Part shown: positions 50,511 through 60,027 of the stretch, one piece after another
Numbering within the stretch: the first letter of the stretch is position 1
Layout of the letters: each line of letters begins with the position of its first letter
Assembly (NCBI GenBank): GCA_963815445.1
Contig: CAWFGV010000011.1
Location: forward strand, 310,001 to 374,000
Direction: 5' to 3'
Source: JANLYC01 sp963815445
GTDB taxonomy: Bacteria; Actinomycetota; Actinomycetes; Propionibacteriales; Nocardioidaceae
Length of the DNA: 64,000 bases
The notes under the pieces: generated by a model
Seen by the model: only the letters and a program-made list of their open reading frames with translations
Told to the model about the DNA's origin: nothing
Database searches by the model: none
Made by a program: the position numbers and the translations under genes

Positions 50511-51142
50511 GCACTTTCCTGGATCATGCCCGGGCGCGGGCGCTCCGTCCGGGGCTGACCCTGCCGCGGCCGCGGCTCACGATCGTCCCGAAGGTGGCCG
50601 CGCGCGCACCGCGGATGCCGTTTGCCGTCCTGGTCATCACGGTGCTGGCCGGTGGGCTCATCGGGCTGCTCCTGCTCAACACCGCCCTGCAACGGGGGGC
50701 CTACACGGTCACGTCCCTGCAGGACACGTCTGACGCCCTCGCGCTGCGCCAGCAGAACCTCGAGTCCGAGGTGTCGGCGCTGCAGGCCCCGCAGCGGATC
50801 AGCCAACGAGCCCTTCGGCTCGGCATGGTGGCCAACGACAGCCCCGCGTTCCTTTCCCTGGCGACGGGCAAGGTGATCGGCGTGCCGGTGGTCGGCACCC
50901 GCGCGCACCGACCCAGCATCGGCGCCGCGCCGACGCGGTCCGGTGGGCACGGGACCAAGGTGCCCAACGTCTTCGCGGGCGAGGGACTGAGTGGCAGCGT
51001 CGGTCCGGTCACGGTGGCGCGTCAACAGGCCGGCAAACCGACCGCGGGCAAACCCGCCGGCACAAACCCCGCCGACACTCGCAGAGCCTCCCCGGGTCGG
51101 GGCGGTCCGCAGGTTACAAATAACACCAGTAACAGGAATTGA
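50507..51142 (+). CDS. ftsL: Cell division protein FtsL-like
   Basis: 211 residues. Cytoplasmic N-terminus of ~37 residues, one membrane helix (about 38-60, FAVLVITVLAGGLIGLLLLN), a short heptad-like segment (LQDTSDALALRQQNLESEVSAL), then a long Gly/Pro/Thr-rich low-complexity tail (about 125-211). Small bitopic protein between rsmH and ftsI is the FtsL position. It would join FtsB/FtsQ in the divisome. Overlaps rsmH by 4 bp. Assignment rests on topology and gene order. Confidence 0.82.
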   Translation: MSTFLDHARARALRPGLTLPRPRLTIVPKVAARAPRMPFAVLVITVLAGGLIGLLLLNTALQRGAYTVTSLQDTSDALALRQQNLESEVSALQAPQRISQRALRLGMVANDSPAFLSLATGKVIGVPVVGTRAHRPSIGAAPTRSGGHGTKVPNVFAGEGLSGSVGPVTVARQQAGKPTAGKPAGTNPADTRRASPGRGGPQVTNNTSNRN

Positions 51143-51190
51143 CTTCAGTAACACCAGTCACAGAACGACCACTGTCCTGAGGGAGCCCGG

Positions 51191-53095
51191 GTGACGCAGC
51201 GCAAGCCGCCGACGCAGCGCCGCTCCGGAGCGACCGGACGCCCAGCCGCGAGGCAGGGGACGACGCGCGCGAGACGCCCGGCGGCGGCCAGGAAGCGGCG
51301 GGTCGCACCGGTGCCGCGGGTGACCGCCAATCAGACCGCGCGCCCGAGGCGACGTACCAAGGCTCTTCGCCTCAAGACCGGACCCTTCCGACTGTGGAGC
51401 GCCTTCTGCGTCGTCGCCTTCGTGATCTCGCTGTTCGCCGCCCGGCTGGTGCAGCTGCAGGGCATCGATGAGAACGACTACGCCGCTCTCGCGGCCGCCA
51501 AGGGCGCCAAGACGATCACGCTGGAGGCGCCACGGGCACCGATCTACGACCGCAACGGTGTCGCGCTGGCGAAGACCATCGACGCCTCGATGCTGGTCGC
51601 CGATCCCACCGACGCACACCAGGACGCCACCAAGATCGCGGTGATCCTGCACCAGCGACTCGGCGTCGACTACATCGACGCCGTGACCAAGCTGCGCAAG
51701 ACCACGACCCGGTACGTCGAGCTCGCCCGACACGTCAAGCCCGAGCTGGCGGCTGCCGTGGTCAAGGAGATCCAGCAGCGCGGCTACCCCGGCGTGTACG
51801 CCGCCGACGACACGCTGCGCAGCTACCCGAACGGGGACGTGGCCGCCAACCTGGTGGGCTTCGTCAACGACTCGGGTCACGGTGGAGCGGGATTCGAGTC
51901 CGCGCTCGACCAACGATTGTCCGGTACGAACGGGTCGGCGACGTTCGAGGTCGCCGACGGCCAGCAGCTGCCGCTGGCCGACAGCACCATCGTCGAGCCC
52001 CATGAAGGAACCGGGGTCCAGCTGACGATCGATCGCGATCTGCAGTACCTGGCGCAGGCTCGCCTCGCCGAGGCGGTGCGGCAGGCCGGCGGCACGTCGG
52101 GCTACGCGATCATCATGGACGTCAAGACCGGACAGGTGCTGGCCGACGCCGACTACCCGACCTTCGACCCCAACCAGCGGCAGCTGTCCTCGCCGGACAC
52201 GTACGGGTCGGAAGGCCTGCAGAACGTCTACGAGCCGGGCAGCGTCGAAAAGGTGCTGACGTTCGCCTCGCTCATCGACGCGGGAGACGTGACGCCGCGT
52301 ACCAAGATCGTCGTGCCACCCACGCTGCCGCGGGCCACTTCGACGATCCATGACTACTTCAGTCACCCCACACTTCGGCTGACCGCGACCGGGGTCATCG
52401 CCAAGTCGTCCAACATCGGCACGGTCAAGGCGTCGCAACGGATGCCGGACCGACAGCTGTACCGCTACCTGCACTCGTTCGGACTCGGTAGCCGGACCGG
52501 GGTCGGCCTGCCCGGTGAGTCTCCGGGACTGCTCCCCAAGCCGCAGAACTGGCTCCCCATCACCCACGACACGATCTCCTTCGGACAGGGTCTGTCCGTC
52601 AATGCGATGCAGATGGCTGCCGGAATCTCGGCCGTGGCGAACGGCGGAGTCTACGTCCAACCGTCCCTGATCGACGGGTACGTCGACTCCAAGGGCACCT
52701 TCACGCCGGCCGCGGCGCCGAAGGAGCACCGGGTCGTCAGCGCCGCGACGGCATCCAAGGTCGCGCGCATGATGGAAGCGGTCACCGGTCCCGAGGGCAC
52801 CGCTCCGGCCGCCCAGATCAATGGTTACCGGGTAGCGGGCAAGACCGGCACGGCCCAGCGGGTCGATCCCTCGTGCGGGTGCTACGACGGCTCCTTCACG
52901 GTGTCGTTCGCCGGCTTCGCGCCCGCGGACGACCCGCGGTTCTCCGTCTACGTCGTGGTCCAGCAGCCGAGGGACGGCAACGGTGGCGGTATGACGGGCG
53001 GCCCCGTGTTCCACGACCTGATGGCTGCGACCCTGCAGAAGTTCGGAGTGCCGCCGACCGGGCACCGCCAACCCATGCTGCCGGTGACGTGGTGA
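51191..53095 (+). CDS. ftsI: Peptidoglycan D,D-transpeptidase FtsI (PBP3)
   Basis: 634 residues from GTG 51191, with GAGGGAG upstream. Basic N-terminus (residues 1-65), membrane helix about 68-88, PBP dimerisation domain, then the transpeptidase domain with SVEK (Ser351, Lys354), SSN (406-408) and KTGT (551-554). It cross-links septal peptidoglycan at division. Intergenic 51143-51190 holds two near-identical TAACACCAGT segments. murE follows 19 bp later. Confidence 0.94.
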   Translation: MTQRKPPTQRRSGATGRPAARQGTTRARRPAAARKRRVAPVPRVTANQTARPRRRTKALRLKTGPFRLWSAFCVVAFVISLFAARLVQLQGIDENDYAALAAAKGAKTITLEAPRAPIYDRNGVALAKTIDASMLVADPTDAHQDATKIAVILHQRLGVDYIDAVTKLRKTTTRYVELARHVKPELAAAVVKEIQQRGYPGVYAADDTLRSYPNGDVAANLVGFVNDSGHGGAGFESALDQRLSGTNGSATFEVADGQQLPLADSTIVEPHEGTGVQLTIDRDLQYLAQARLAEAVRQAGGTSGYAIIMDVKTGQVLADADYPTFDPNQRQLSSPDTYGSEGLQNVYEPGSVEKVLTFASLIDAGDVTPRTKIVVPPTLPRATSTIHDYFSHPTLRLTATGVIAKSSNIGTVKASQRMPDRQLYRYLHSFGLGSRTGVGLPGESPGLLPKPQNWLPITHDTISFGQGLSVNAMQMAAGISAVANGGVYVQPSLIDGYVDSKGTFTPAAAPKEHRVVSAATASKVARMMEAVTGPEGTAPAAQINGYRVAGKTGTAQRVDPSCGCYDGSFTVSFAGFAPADDPRFSVYVVVQQPRDGNGGGMTGGPVFHDLMAATLQKFGVPPTGHRQPMLPVTW

Positions 53096-53102
53096 GCGTC
53101 GA

Positions 53103-53108
53103 TAGCCT
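53103..53108 (+). promoter_or_regulatory. -10 box (TAGCCT) of murE, probable leaderless start
   Basis: TAGCCT ends 6 nt before GTG 53115, in the 19-bp gap after ftsI; no ribosome site. Suggests an internal promoter within the dcw cluster. Confidence 0.45.
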
Positions 53109-53114
53109 CTGCCT

Positions 53115-54656
53115 GTGTCGTCAGCAGCCGAGCCGGTAGCCCCCACGCGACCGGCGTCCGTCGTCCCGGTCTCGCTCGGGGACCTGGCAGACCACCTCTC
53201 GATCGCGGCGCTCGACCCGGCGGTCGCCGCGGTGCACGTAACAGGGGTCTCCCAGTCGTCGCGCTCGGTCGCACCGGGGGACCTGTTCGTGGCACTGCCC
53301 GGGATGCGTACCCACGGCGCGACGCATGCGCGGGCGGCGGTCGACGGCGGCGCGGTCGCGTTCCTGACCGACCGGGACGGGGCCGACCTGGTCTCCGGCA
53401 CCGGGCTCGCCTGTCTGGTGGTCCCGTCGCCCCGCGAGGTGCTGGGTTCGGTGGCATCCCTCGTGTACGCCCATCCGAGTCGGGACCTGGTCCTCATCGG
53501 CGTCACGGGCACCCAGGGAAAGACCACCACGACGCAGCTCATCAACGCCGGGGCCGCCGGCGCAGGGCGCCGGACCGCTGTGATCGGCACGATGGGGACC
53601 TGGATCGACGGGTTGCCGGTTCCTACCGCGCTGACGACTCCGGAGGCTCCGGACCTCCATGCGCTCTTCGCCGTGATGCGCGAACGCGGCGTCGAGGTGT
53701 GCGCGATGGAGGTGTCGAGCCACGCGGTCGTGATGGGCCGGGTGGACGGTGTGGTGTTCGACCTGGCGGTGTTCACGAACTTCGGACGTGATCACCTGGA
53801 CTTCCACTCCAGCGTTCAGGAGTACTTCGATGCCAAAGCCGAGCTGTTCACACCGGCGCGAGCCACCCGCGCTCTGGTCAACGCCGACGATCGGGAGGTC
53901 GCGCGGCTGACCGAGCAGCCGACGATCCCCACCCGGACGTTCTCCACCGGCGTGCACGGCGGCGACTGGTGGTGCGACGAGGTGGCAGCGACCGCTACCG
54001 GATCGACCTTCACGGTTCACGGACCGTCGCACGAGTCCCTGTCGTGCGCGGTCGCTCTGGTTGGTGACTTCAATGTCGCCAATGCCCTCGCGGCGGTGGT
54101 CAGCCTGGCGGAGGCGGGCTTCGACGCGGAGGCGGCCGCGGACGCGATCGCGCACGTGCCGTCCGTTCCTGGCCGGATGGAGGCGGTCGACGTCGGCCAG
54201 CCGTTCTCGGTCATCGTCGACTATGCGCACAAGCCTGACGCCGTCACTGCCGCTCTGCAGGCACTGCGACCCGTGACGACCGGCTCGCTGACGATCGTCA
54301 TCGGCTCCGGCGGTGATCGCGACCAGGGCAAGCGGCCCCTGATGGGGGAGATCGCTGCCAGGTTGGCCGACATCGTCATCGTCACCGACGACAACCCGCG
54401 CAGTGAAGATCCCGCCCGGATCCGCGCGGAGATCATCGCGGGCTCCCACGGCGGCCCGGCCGGCATCCTCGAGATCGGCGACCGACGGTCCGCGATCGAA
54501 CGAGCGCTGCGAGACGCCCGACCCGGCGACACGGTGCTCATCGCCGGCAAGGGTCACGAGACCGGGCAACAGGTCGGCGACGACGTGCTGGCATTCGACG
54601 ACCGGGACGTCGCCCGAAGTATTCTCGACGGGCTCATCGGGGGAGTGGGGTCATGA
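53115..54656 (+). CDS. murE: UDP-N-acetylmuramoylalanyl-D-glutamate-2,6-diaminopimelate ligase
   Basis: 513 residues from GTG 53115. P-loop GVTGTQGKTTTTQLI (about 129-143), FTNFGRDHLDFH, and the substrate-recognition motif DDNPRSEDP (DNPR is the diaminopimelate-type motif, rather than Lys-type). It adds diaminopimelate to UDP-MurNAc-Ala-Glu. The TAGCCT box and lack of a ribosome site suggest a leaderless start. Overlaps murF by 4 bp (ATGA). Confidence 0.95.
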   Translation: MSSAAEPVAPTRPASVVPVSLGDLADHLSIAALDPAVAAVHVTGVSQSSRSVAPGDLFVALPGMRTHGATHARAAVDGGAVAFLTDRDGADLVSGTGLACLVVPSPREVLGSVASLVYAHPSRDLVLIGVTGTQGKTTTTQLINAGAAGAGRRTAVIGTMGTWIDGLPVPTALTTPEAPDLHALFAVMRERGVEVCAMEVSSHAVVMGRVDGVVFDLAVFTNFGRDHLDFHSSVQEYFDAKAELFTPARATRALVNADDREVARLTEQPTIPTRTFSTGVHGGDWWCDEVAATATGSTFTVHGPSHESLSCAVALVGDFNVANALAAVVSLAEAGFDAEAAADAIAHVPSVPGRMEAVDVGQPFSVIVDYAHKPDAVTAALQALRPVTTGSLTIVIGSGGDRDQGKRPLMGEIAARLADIVIVTDDNPRSEDPARIRAEIIAGSHGGPAGILEIGDRRSAIERALRDARPGDTVLIAGKGHETGQQVGDDVLAFDDRDVARSILDGLIGGVGS

Positions 54657-56109
54657 TCCCCATGAGCCTGAGCGAGGTGGCAGCGGCCGTGAACGGACGC
54701 GTCGTGGACGCGGCGGGCGCCTCCGACGACCTGGTTTCCGGAGATGCCTTCGTCGACTCCCGCCAGGTCGTCCCGGGTGGGCTGTTCGTGGCGATCAGCG
54801 GTGAGCGGGTGGATGGCCACGCCTATGCAGCGGCGGCCGTCGACTCCGGTGCTGCCGCGGTGCTCGCGGAGCGACCGGTCGGCGTTCCGGCAGTGGTGGT
54901 CGACGACAGCGTCGCCGCCCTCACCCTGCTCGCCCGTCACGTGATCACGCAGCTGCCTTCGGTGCGCGTCGTCGGCATCACCGGCTCCCAGGGCAAGACG
55001 AGTGCCAAGGACATCCTCGCCCAGCTGCTGGAGCGGCACGGTGAGACCATCGCGACCCTGGGATCGTTCAACAACGAGATCGGCGCGCCGCTGACCGCGT
55101 TGCGGGCCCGGCGGTCCACGACCTATCTCGTCGCCGAGATGGGCGCGCGTGGCCGGGGACACATCCGCGAGCTGGCGGAGATGTTCCAGCCGTCGATCGG
55201 CGTCGTCCTCAACGTCGGGCTCGCGCACGTCGGCGAGTTCGGGAGTCGTGACGAGATCGCCGTCGCCAAGCGCGAGCTCGTCGAGTCGCTACCGCCCGAC
55301 GGGCTCGCGGTGCTCAACGCAGACGACGAGCGCGTCCTTCTCATGCGCGACCACACGGCCGCTCCGGTCAGGACCTTCGGTCTGGACGACGGTGCCGATG
55401 TCCGGGTCGAATCATTGTGGGTCGACGAGCAGGGCCGGCCGTGCTTCGTGCTCGGCGCGGGTTCCACATCTGCGCCGGTGAACCTTCCGCTGGTGGGCGC
55501 CCACCAGGCGCACAACGCCGCGGCCGCGGCCGCCGTGGCGCTCCACCTCGGTATGCCGTTCAAGGACGTCATCGAGGGGCTGCACGCATTGACGCTGCGG
55601 TCCCGCTGGCGGATGGAGGTGTCCCGGACGGCCCAGGGGGTCACGGTGATCAACGACTCCTACAACGCCAACCCGGACAGCATGCGTGCGGCGCTGACCA
55701 CGCTCGCCGAGCTCGGCAACCAGGAAGGCGCCGGCCGGACCGTCGCCATCCTGGGCGAGATGCGCGAGCTGGGCGCGCACAGCCGGGCCGAGCACGAGAT
55801 GGTCGGCCGACTCGCCGAGGAAGTGGGCGTCGACCAGCTGGTCGTCGTGGGGGAGGGGGCCAGCGCCATCCTGGACGGGGTGAGCGACGCCAAGAGCCCG
55901 GACACCGACAAGATCGGCGCCATGGTCGCCATGGACATCCCGTGCGGGTCTTGGACGTGGACGCGGCCATCGCAACCGTTCGTGGCGCGTTGCGGCCGGG
56001 TGATGTCGTGCTTGTGAAAGCATCGCGGGCAGCAGGTCTGGAGCGGGTGGCGCAAGCACTGACCGGGACAGACGCGACGGGGACCACGGCGAAGGAGGGT
56101 GATCAGTGA
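54653..56109 (+). CDS. murF: UDP-N-acetylmuramoyl-tripeptide--D-alanyl-D-alanine ligase, with an apparent frameshift
   Basis: Starts ATG 54653 (after ATGA overlap). P-loop VGITGSQGKTSAKDIL, then FNNEIGAPLTALR, INDSYNANPDSMRAAL and EMRELGAHSRAEHEM are typical MurF. At about 55940 the frame becomes non-MurF and stops at 56017 (454 residues). From the same point, the next frame gives VRVLDVDAAIATVRGAL, LRPGDVVLVKASRAAGLERVAQ and ends at 56109 in a GTGA overlap with mraY, as expected. One base seems lost in CCCGTG (around 55940-55943); restoring it gives ~485 residues. Confidence 0.82.
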
Positions 56110-57170
56110 GGGTGCTGCTCCTCGCCGGCGGACTGGGCCTCATCGGCACCCTTGTCGGCACCCGTTGGGCGATCACATTCCTCGCCAAGCAGGGCTACGG
56201 CCAACCCATCCGCGACGACGGCCCCACCTCGCACCACACCAAGCGGGGCACGCCGACCATGGGCGGCCTGGTGATCATCCTGGCTGTCGTCTTCGCGTAC
56301 TTCGGCGCCAAGCTGGTGCTGCTCGACAGGCCGTCGGCCTCAGCCCTGCTGCTGCTTTTCCTGTTCGTCGGTCTCGGCGCCGTCGGCTTCGTCGACGACT
56401 ACATCAAGGTCATCAAGCAACGCAGCCTCGGGCTACGGAGCAAGGCAAAGTTCGGCGGCCAGACGATCGTGGCCGTGACCTTCGGCTACCTGAGCCTGCA
56501 GTTCCCTGACAACCGTGGCAACGCGCCTGCGTCAGCGGCCATCTCGTTCATCCGCGTGATCGACTGGAAGCTGCCGACGATCATCGTCGTCATCTGGGTA
56601 CTCGTCATGATCGCGGGCACCAGCAACGCCGTGAACCTCTCCGACGGCGCCGATGGCCTCGCCACGGGCAGCTCCATGATGGTGTTCGGCGCCTACACAC
56701 TCGTGGGCATCTGGCAGAACAACCAGTTCTGTGCGATCACTGCCGGCCCCCAGTGCTACGACAACGTGCGAGATCCGCTCGACCTGGCCGTCGTCGCCGC
56801 GGCGATCACGGGAGCCTGTTTCGGCTTCCTGTGGTGGAACGCGTCCCCGGCCCAGATCATCATGGGCGACACCGGGTCGCTGTCCCTCGGCGGTGCGATG
56901 GCCGGCTTCGCGATCATGACCCGGACCGAGCTGCTGCTCATCGTGCTCGGCGGCCTGTTCGCCATCATCACCATGTCGGTGATCCTCCAGGTCGGCTATT
57001 TCAAGCTCACCAAGGGCAAACGGATCTTCCGGATGGCCCCGCTGCAGCACCATTTCGAGCTCATCGGCTGGGCCGAGGTGACGATCGTCATCCGCTTCTG
57101 GATCATCTCCGGCATCTGCGTTGCGACCGGTCTTGGCATCTTCTACGCGGAGTGGGTGTCGGGGGCATGA
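56106..57170 (+). CDS. mraY: Phospho-N-acetylmuramoyl-pentapeptide transferase MraY
   Basis: 354 residues from GTG 56106 (GGAGGG upstream). About ten membrane helices. Conserved sites: DDGPTSHHTKRGTPTMGG, VDDYIKVIKQRSLGL, AVNLSDGADGLATG, MGDTGSLSLGG and the C-terminal APLQHHFELIGWAE. It transfers phospho-MurNAc-pentapeptide to undecaprenyl phosphate to make lipid I. GTGA overlap upstream with murF and ATGA downstream with murD. Confidence 0.95.
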   Translation: MRVLLLAGGLGLIGTLVGTRWAITFLAKQGYGQPIRDDGPTSHHTKRGTPTMGGLVIILAVVFAYFGAKLVLLDRPSASALLLLFLFVGLGAVGFVDDYIKVIKQRSLGLRSKAKFGGQTIVAVTFGYLSLQFPDNRGNAPASAAISFIRVIDWKLPTIIVVIWVLVMIAGTSNAVNLSDGADGLATGSSMMVFGAYTLVGIWQNNQFCAITAGPQCYDNVRDPLDLAVVAAAITGACFGFLWWNASPAQIIMGDTGSLSLGGAMAGFAIMTRTELLLIVLGGLFAIITMSVILQVGYFKLTKGKRIFRMAPLQHHFELIGWAEVTIVIRFWIISGICVATGLGIFYAEWVSGA

Positions 57171-58636
57171 GCCTCGACGGACCGGCCGGGCAGCCCGCGT
57201 GGCTTCCCGGAGCTCACCGCGCCTCGCCCTGGAACGAGCTGGACGTCGTCGTGGCCGGGCTTGGGTCCTCCGGCTTCGCCGCCGCCGACGCGCTCCAGCA
57301 TCTCGGCGCGCGGGTCACGGTGCTCGCCGACAGCGCCGACGAGGCCGGCCAGGAGAAGGCGAGCCTGCTCGAGATCCTCGGGGTCACGGTACGGATCGGA
57401 GCGGCCGCGACGGAGCGGCTCCCCGCGTCGGCACAGCTGCTGGTGACGTCCCCCGGGGTCCCCCCCTCGGCACGGTTGGTCGAGCTGGCCCAGGAGCGGG
57501 CGTTGCCGGTCTGGGGCGAGGTCGAGCTCGCCTGGCGACTGCGAGACCCTGCCTACGCGACGCCGTGGCTGTGCCTGACCGGCACCAACGGCAAGACCAC
57601 GACCGTGCAGATGCTGGACTCGATGCTGCGGGCCGACGGGCTCAACAGTGTCGCCGCCGGGAACGTCGGGCTCGCTCTCTGCGAGGTCGTGATGAATCCA
57701 GAGCCGTATGACGTGGTCGCCGTCGAGCTGTCGTCGTACCAGCTCCACGGCACATCGTCGCTCTCGGCGCACTCATCGGCAGTGCTCAACGTGGCGCCCG
57801 ATCATCTGTCGTGGCACGGCGACCTGGCCGCCTACTCCGCCGCCAAGGCGAAGATCTACGAGCGCACGCAGGTGTCGTGCGTCTACAACGTCGAGGAGCC
57901 TGCTACCGAGCGCATGGTCGAGCAGGCTGAGGTCGTGGAGGGATGTCGGGCGATCGGGTTCACGCTCGGCGTCCCGGCCGTCGGCATGGTGGGCCTCGTG
58001 GACGACGTCATCGCGGACCGTGCCTTCATCGAGGGGCGAGAACGCAACGCGGCCGAGCTGGCCACCGTCTCCGACGTGCCGACCGGCGCCCCGCACAACG
58101 TCGCCAACGCGCTTGCGGCCGCGACACTGGCGCGTTCCTTCGGCGTCGATGGCCATGCGGTCCGGACCGGCCTGCGGTCCTTCACCATGGACCATCACCG
58201 GGTGGAGGAGGTCTCGACCGTCGCCGGCGTCCGCTACGTCGACGACTCGAAGGCGACGAACCCGCATGCAGCGCTCGCCTCCTTGCGCAGCTTCGAGTCC
58301 GTTGTCTGGGTTGCCGGGGGTCTCGCGAAGGGCGCGACGTTCGACGAGCTGGTCACCGCGACCGCGGAGCGGTTGCGTGGTGTCGTGCTGCTGGGCACCG
58401 ACCGTGGGCTGATCGCAGATGCGCTGGCGCGACACGCCCCGGATGTCCCGGTGATCGAGGTTCCCGACACGGACACTGGGGTCATGGAGCGTGCAGTCGA
58501 CCGGGCGGCCACCCTCGCCCAGGAGGGCGACACGGTGCTGCTCGCGCCTGCTTGTGCTTCACAAGACCTGTTCGTGGACTACGCGCAGCGCGGCGATGCC
58601 TTTGCCGCCGCCGTCCGACGGCTGCCGAGCCGGTGA
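57167..58636 (+). CDS. murD: UDP-N-acetylmuramoylalanine--D-glutamate ligase
   Basis: 489 residues from ATG 57167. N-terminal GLGSSGFAAADALQHLGARVTVLADS (positions about 26-51), P-loop CLTGTNGKTTTVQML, ELSSYQLHGTSSL, NVAPDHLSWHG, YVDDSKATNPHAALASL and a C-terminal LLAPACASQDLFVDYAQRG. It adds D-Glu to UDP-MurNAc-L-Ala. The first ~20 residues (PAGQPAWLPGAHRAS) are extra compared with short MurD. Overlaps mraY by ATGA. Confidence 0.95.
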   Translation: MSLDGPAGQPAWLPGAHRASPWNELDVVVAGLGSSGFAAADALQHLGARVTVLADSADEAGQEKASLLEILGVTVRIGAAATERLPASAQLLVTSPGVPPSARLVELAQERALPVWGEVELAWRLRDPAYATPWLCLTGTNGKTTTVQMLDSMLRADGLNSVAAGNVGLALCEVVMNPEPYDVVAVELSSYQLHGTSSLSAHSSAVLNVAPDHLSWHGDLAAYSAAKAKIYERTQVSCVYNVEEPATERMVEQAEVVEGCRAIGFTLGVPAVGMVGLVDDVIADRAFIEGRERNAAELATVSDVPTGAPHNVANALAAATLARSFGVDGHAVRTGLRSFTMDHHRVEEVSTVAGVRYVDDSKATNPHAALASLRSFESVVWVAGGLAKGATFDELVTATAERLRGVVLLGTDRGLIADALARHAPDVPVIEVPDTDTGVMERAVDRAATLAQEGDTVLLAPACASQDLFVDYAQRGDAFAAAVRRLPSR

Positions 58637-58681
58637 GGCAGTTCTCGGCCAGGGCCTGGACGCCGTGAGTTGTCAGGGCAG

Positions 58682-60008
58682 GTGACGCAGACCAGCACGC
58701 GACGATCAGCGGCGAGCACGCCGACGGGAAGGGCGGATGTGGCCACCACCGAGGGTGCGCAGACCGGTTGGCGCGATGCCGGCGGCGAGGGGTTCCGGGC
58801 ATCCCTGAAACGCACGCTCGACCGCCCCCTCACGTCGTACCAGCTCGTACTCGGAGTGGCCGGGCTGCTGCTGACCCTCGGTCTGCTCATGGTGCTGAGC
58901 GCGTCGAGCGTCTCGTCGCTGCGTGAGTACGGCAGCTCCTACGCGATCTTCATGCGCCAGGCGATGTGGGTCTGCATCGGACTGCCCGCTGCCTGGCTCG
59001 CCTCCCGACTGCCGCGCGGGTTGATCCGCGGACTGTCCTGGCCGGCCCTGATCGTGTCCATTCATCCTCATCGGTCTGACGTACGTGCCCGGCATCGGAG
59101 TGACCGTTCACGGCAACCGCAACTGGATCTCGTTCGGGGGACCGTTCCAGATGCAGCCCTCGGAGCTCGCGAAGCTCGCCCTGGTGCTGTGGCTGTCCGA
59201 TGTGTATGCCCGCAAGGGTCGGCTTCTGCATCAGTGGCGGCACATGCTCGTCCCCATGGTCCCGGTCTGCCTCATCGTGGTCGGGCTCGTGATCGGCCAG
59301 GGCGACCTCGGCACCGCCCTCGTGCTCTTCGCGATCATCCTCGGCATGCTGTGGGTGGTCGGCGCCCCCACGCGCCTGTTCATGGGCACGTTCCTGATCA
59401 TCGCCGTTGCGGCGTTCGCCCTCGCGAGCACCCAGCGGGAGCGGGTCGACCGCCTCACCGGCTTCCTCGACCCGCTGGCCAACTACGGCGGCAGCGGGTG
59501 GCAGGCGAGCCACGGCTTCTTCGCCCTCGCGACCGGGGGTCTCTGGGGCCGCGGCATCGGGGCCAGCAACCAGAAGTGGGGTGGGTTGCCCGAAGCACAC
59601 ACCGACTACATCTTCGCGATCATCGGTGAGGAGTTCGGACTGTTCGGCACCATCGTCGTCCTCGGTCTTTTCGTGACACTGGCGTATGCCGGCGTCCGCA
59701 TCGCGGCCCGGAGCAAGGACGCGTTCGTGCGGTACGCCTCGGCGGCGATCGTGGTCTGGCTCTTGTCTCAGGCACTCATCAACATCGGCATGGTGCTCGG
59801 CCTGCTGCCGGTCATCGGAATCCCGCTCCCGCTGATCTCGTACGGCGGCTCGGCCCTGGTACCCACCCTGGTCTCGCTCGGCCTGCTCATGTCGTTCGCC
59901 CGTCACGAGCCCGGTGCCCAGGCGGCACTGCGTGCGCGCAAACGTCGATCGGGGCAGCCCCGTCGCAGCAAGGCGGCGTCGAGCCAGCCGGTCATGTCTC
60001 GTCGGTAG
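58682..60008 (+). CDS. ftsW: Probable lipid II flippase/glycosyltransferase FtsW, with an apparent frameshift
   Basis: SEDS-family protein. The start (GTG 58682; TTG 58670 is an alternative) is ambiguous. First frame: LTSYQLVLGVAGLLLTLGLLMVLSASSVSSL, AMWVCIGLPAAWLASRLPR, ending WPALIVSI at about 59060. The expected continuation (ILIGLTYVPGIGVTVHGNRNWI in FtsW) is in the next frame, which then runs through SELAKLALVLWLSDVYA, GQGDLGTALV, EEFGLFGTIVVL and PVIGIPLPLISYGGSALVP to 60008. One extra T in CCATTCATC (59061-59062) accounts for it. Joined length about 442 residues. Confidence 0.82.
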
Positions 60009-60027
60009 GTCGAGGACAGGACGAACT

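Noticed and set aside
51138..51190. TTGACT near 51139 as a -35 for ftsI
   Set aside because: No -10 lies at the right distance; the overlapping TAACACCAGT repeats are more likely chance or leader structure.
55940..55945. Programmed frameshift in murF
   Set aside because: No slippery heptamer or stimulatory structure is obvious and this is not known for murF; a sequence error fits better, especially with a second indel in ftsW.
59058..59066. Programmed +1 frameshift in ftsW
   Set aside because: CCATTCATC is not a known shift site; removing one T restores the typical protein.
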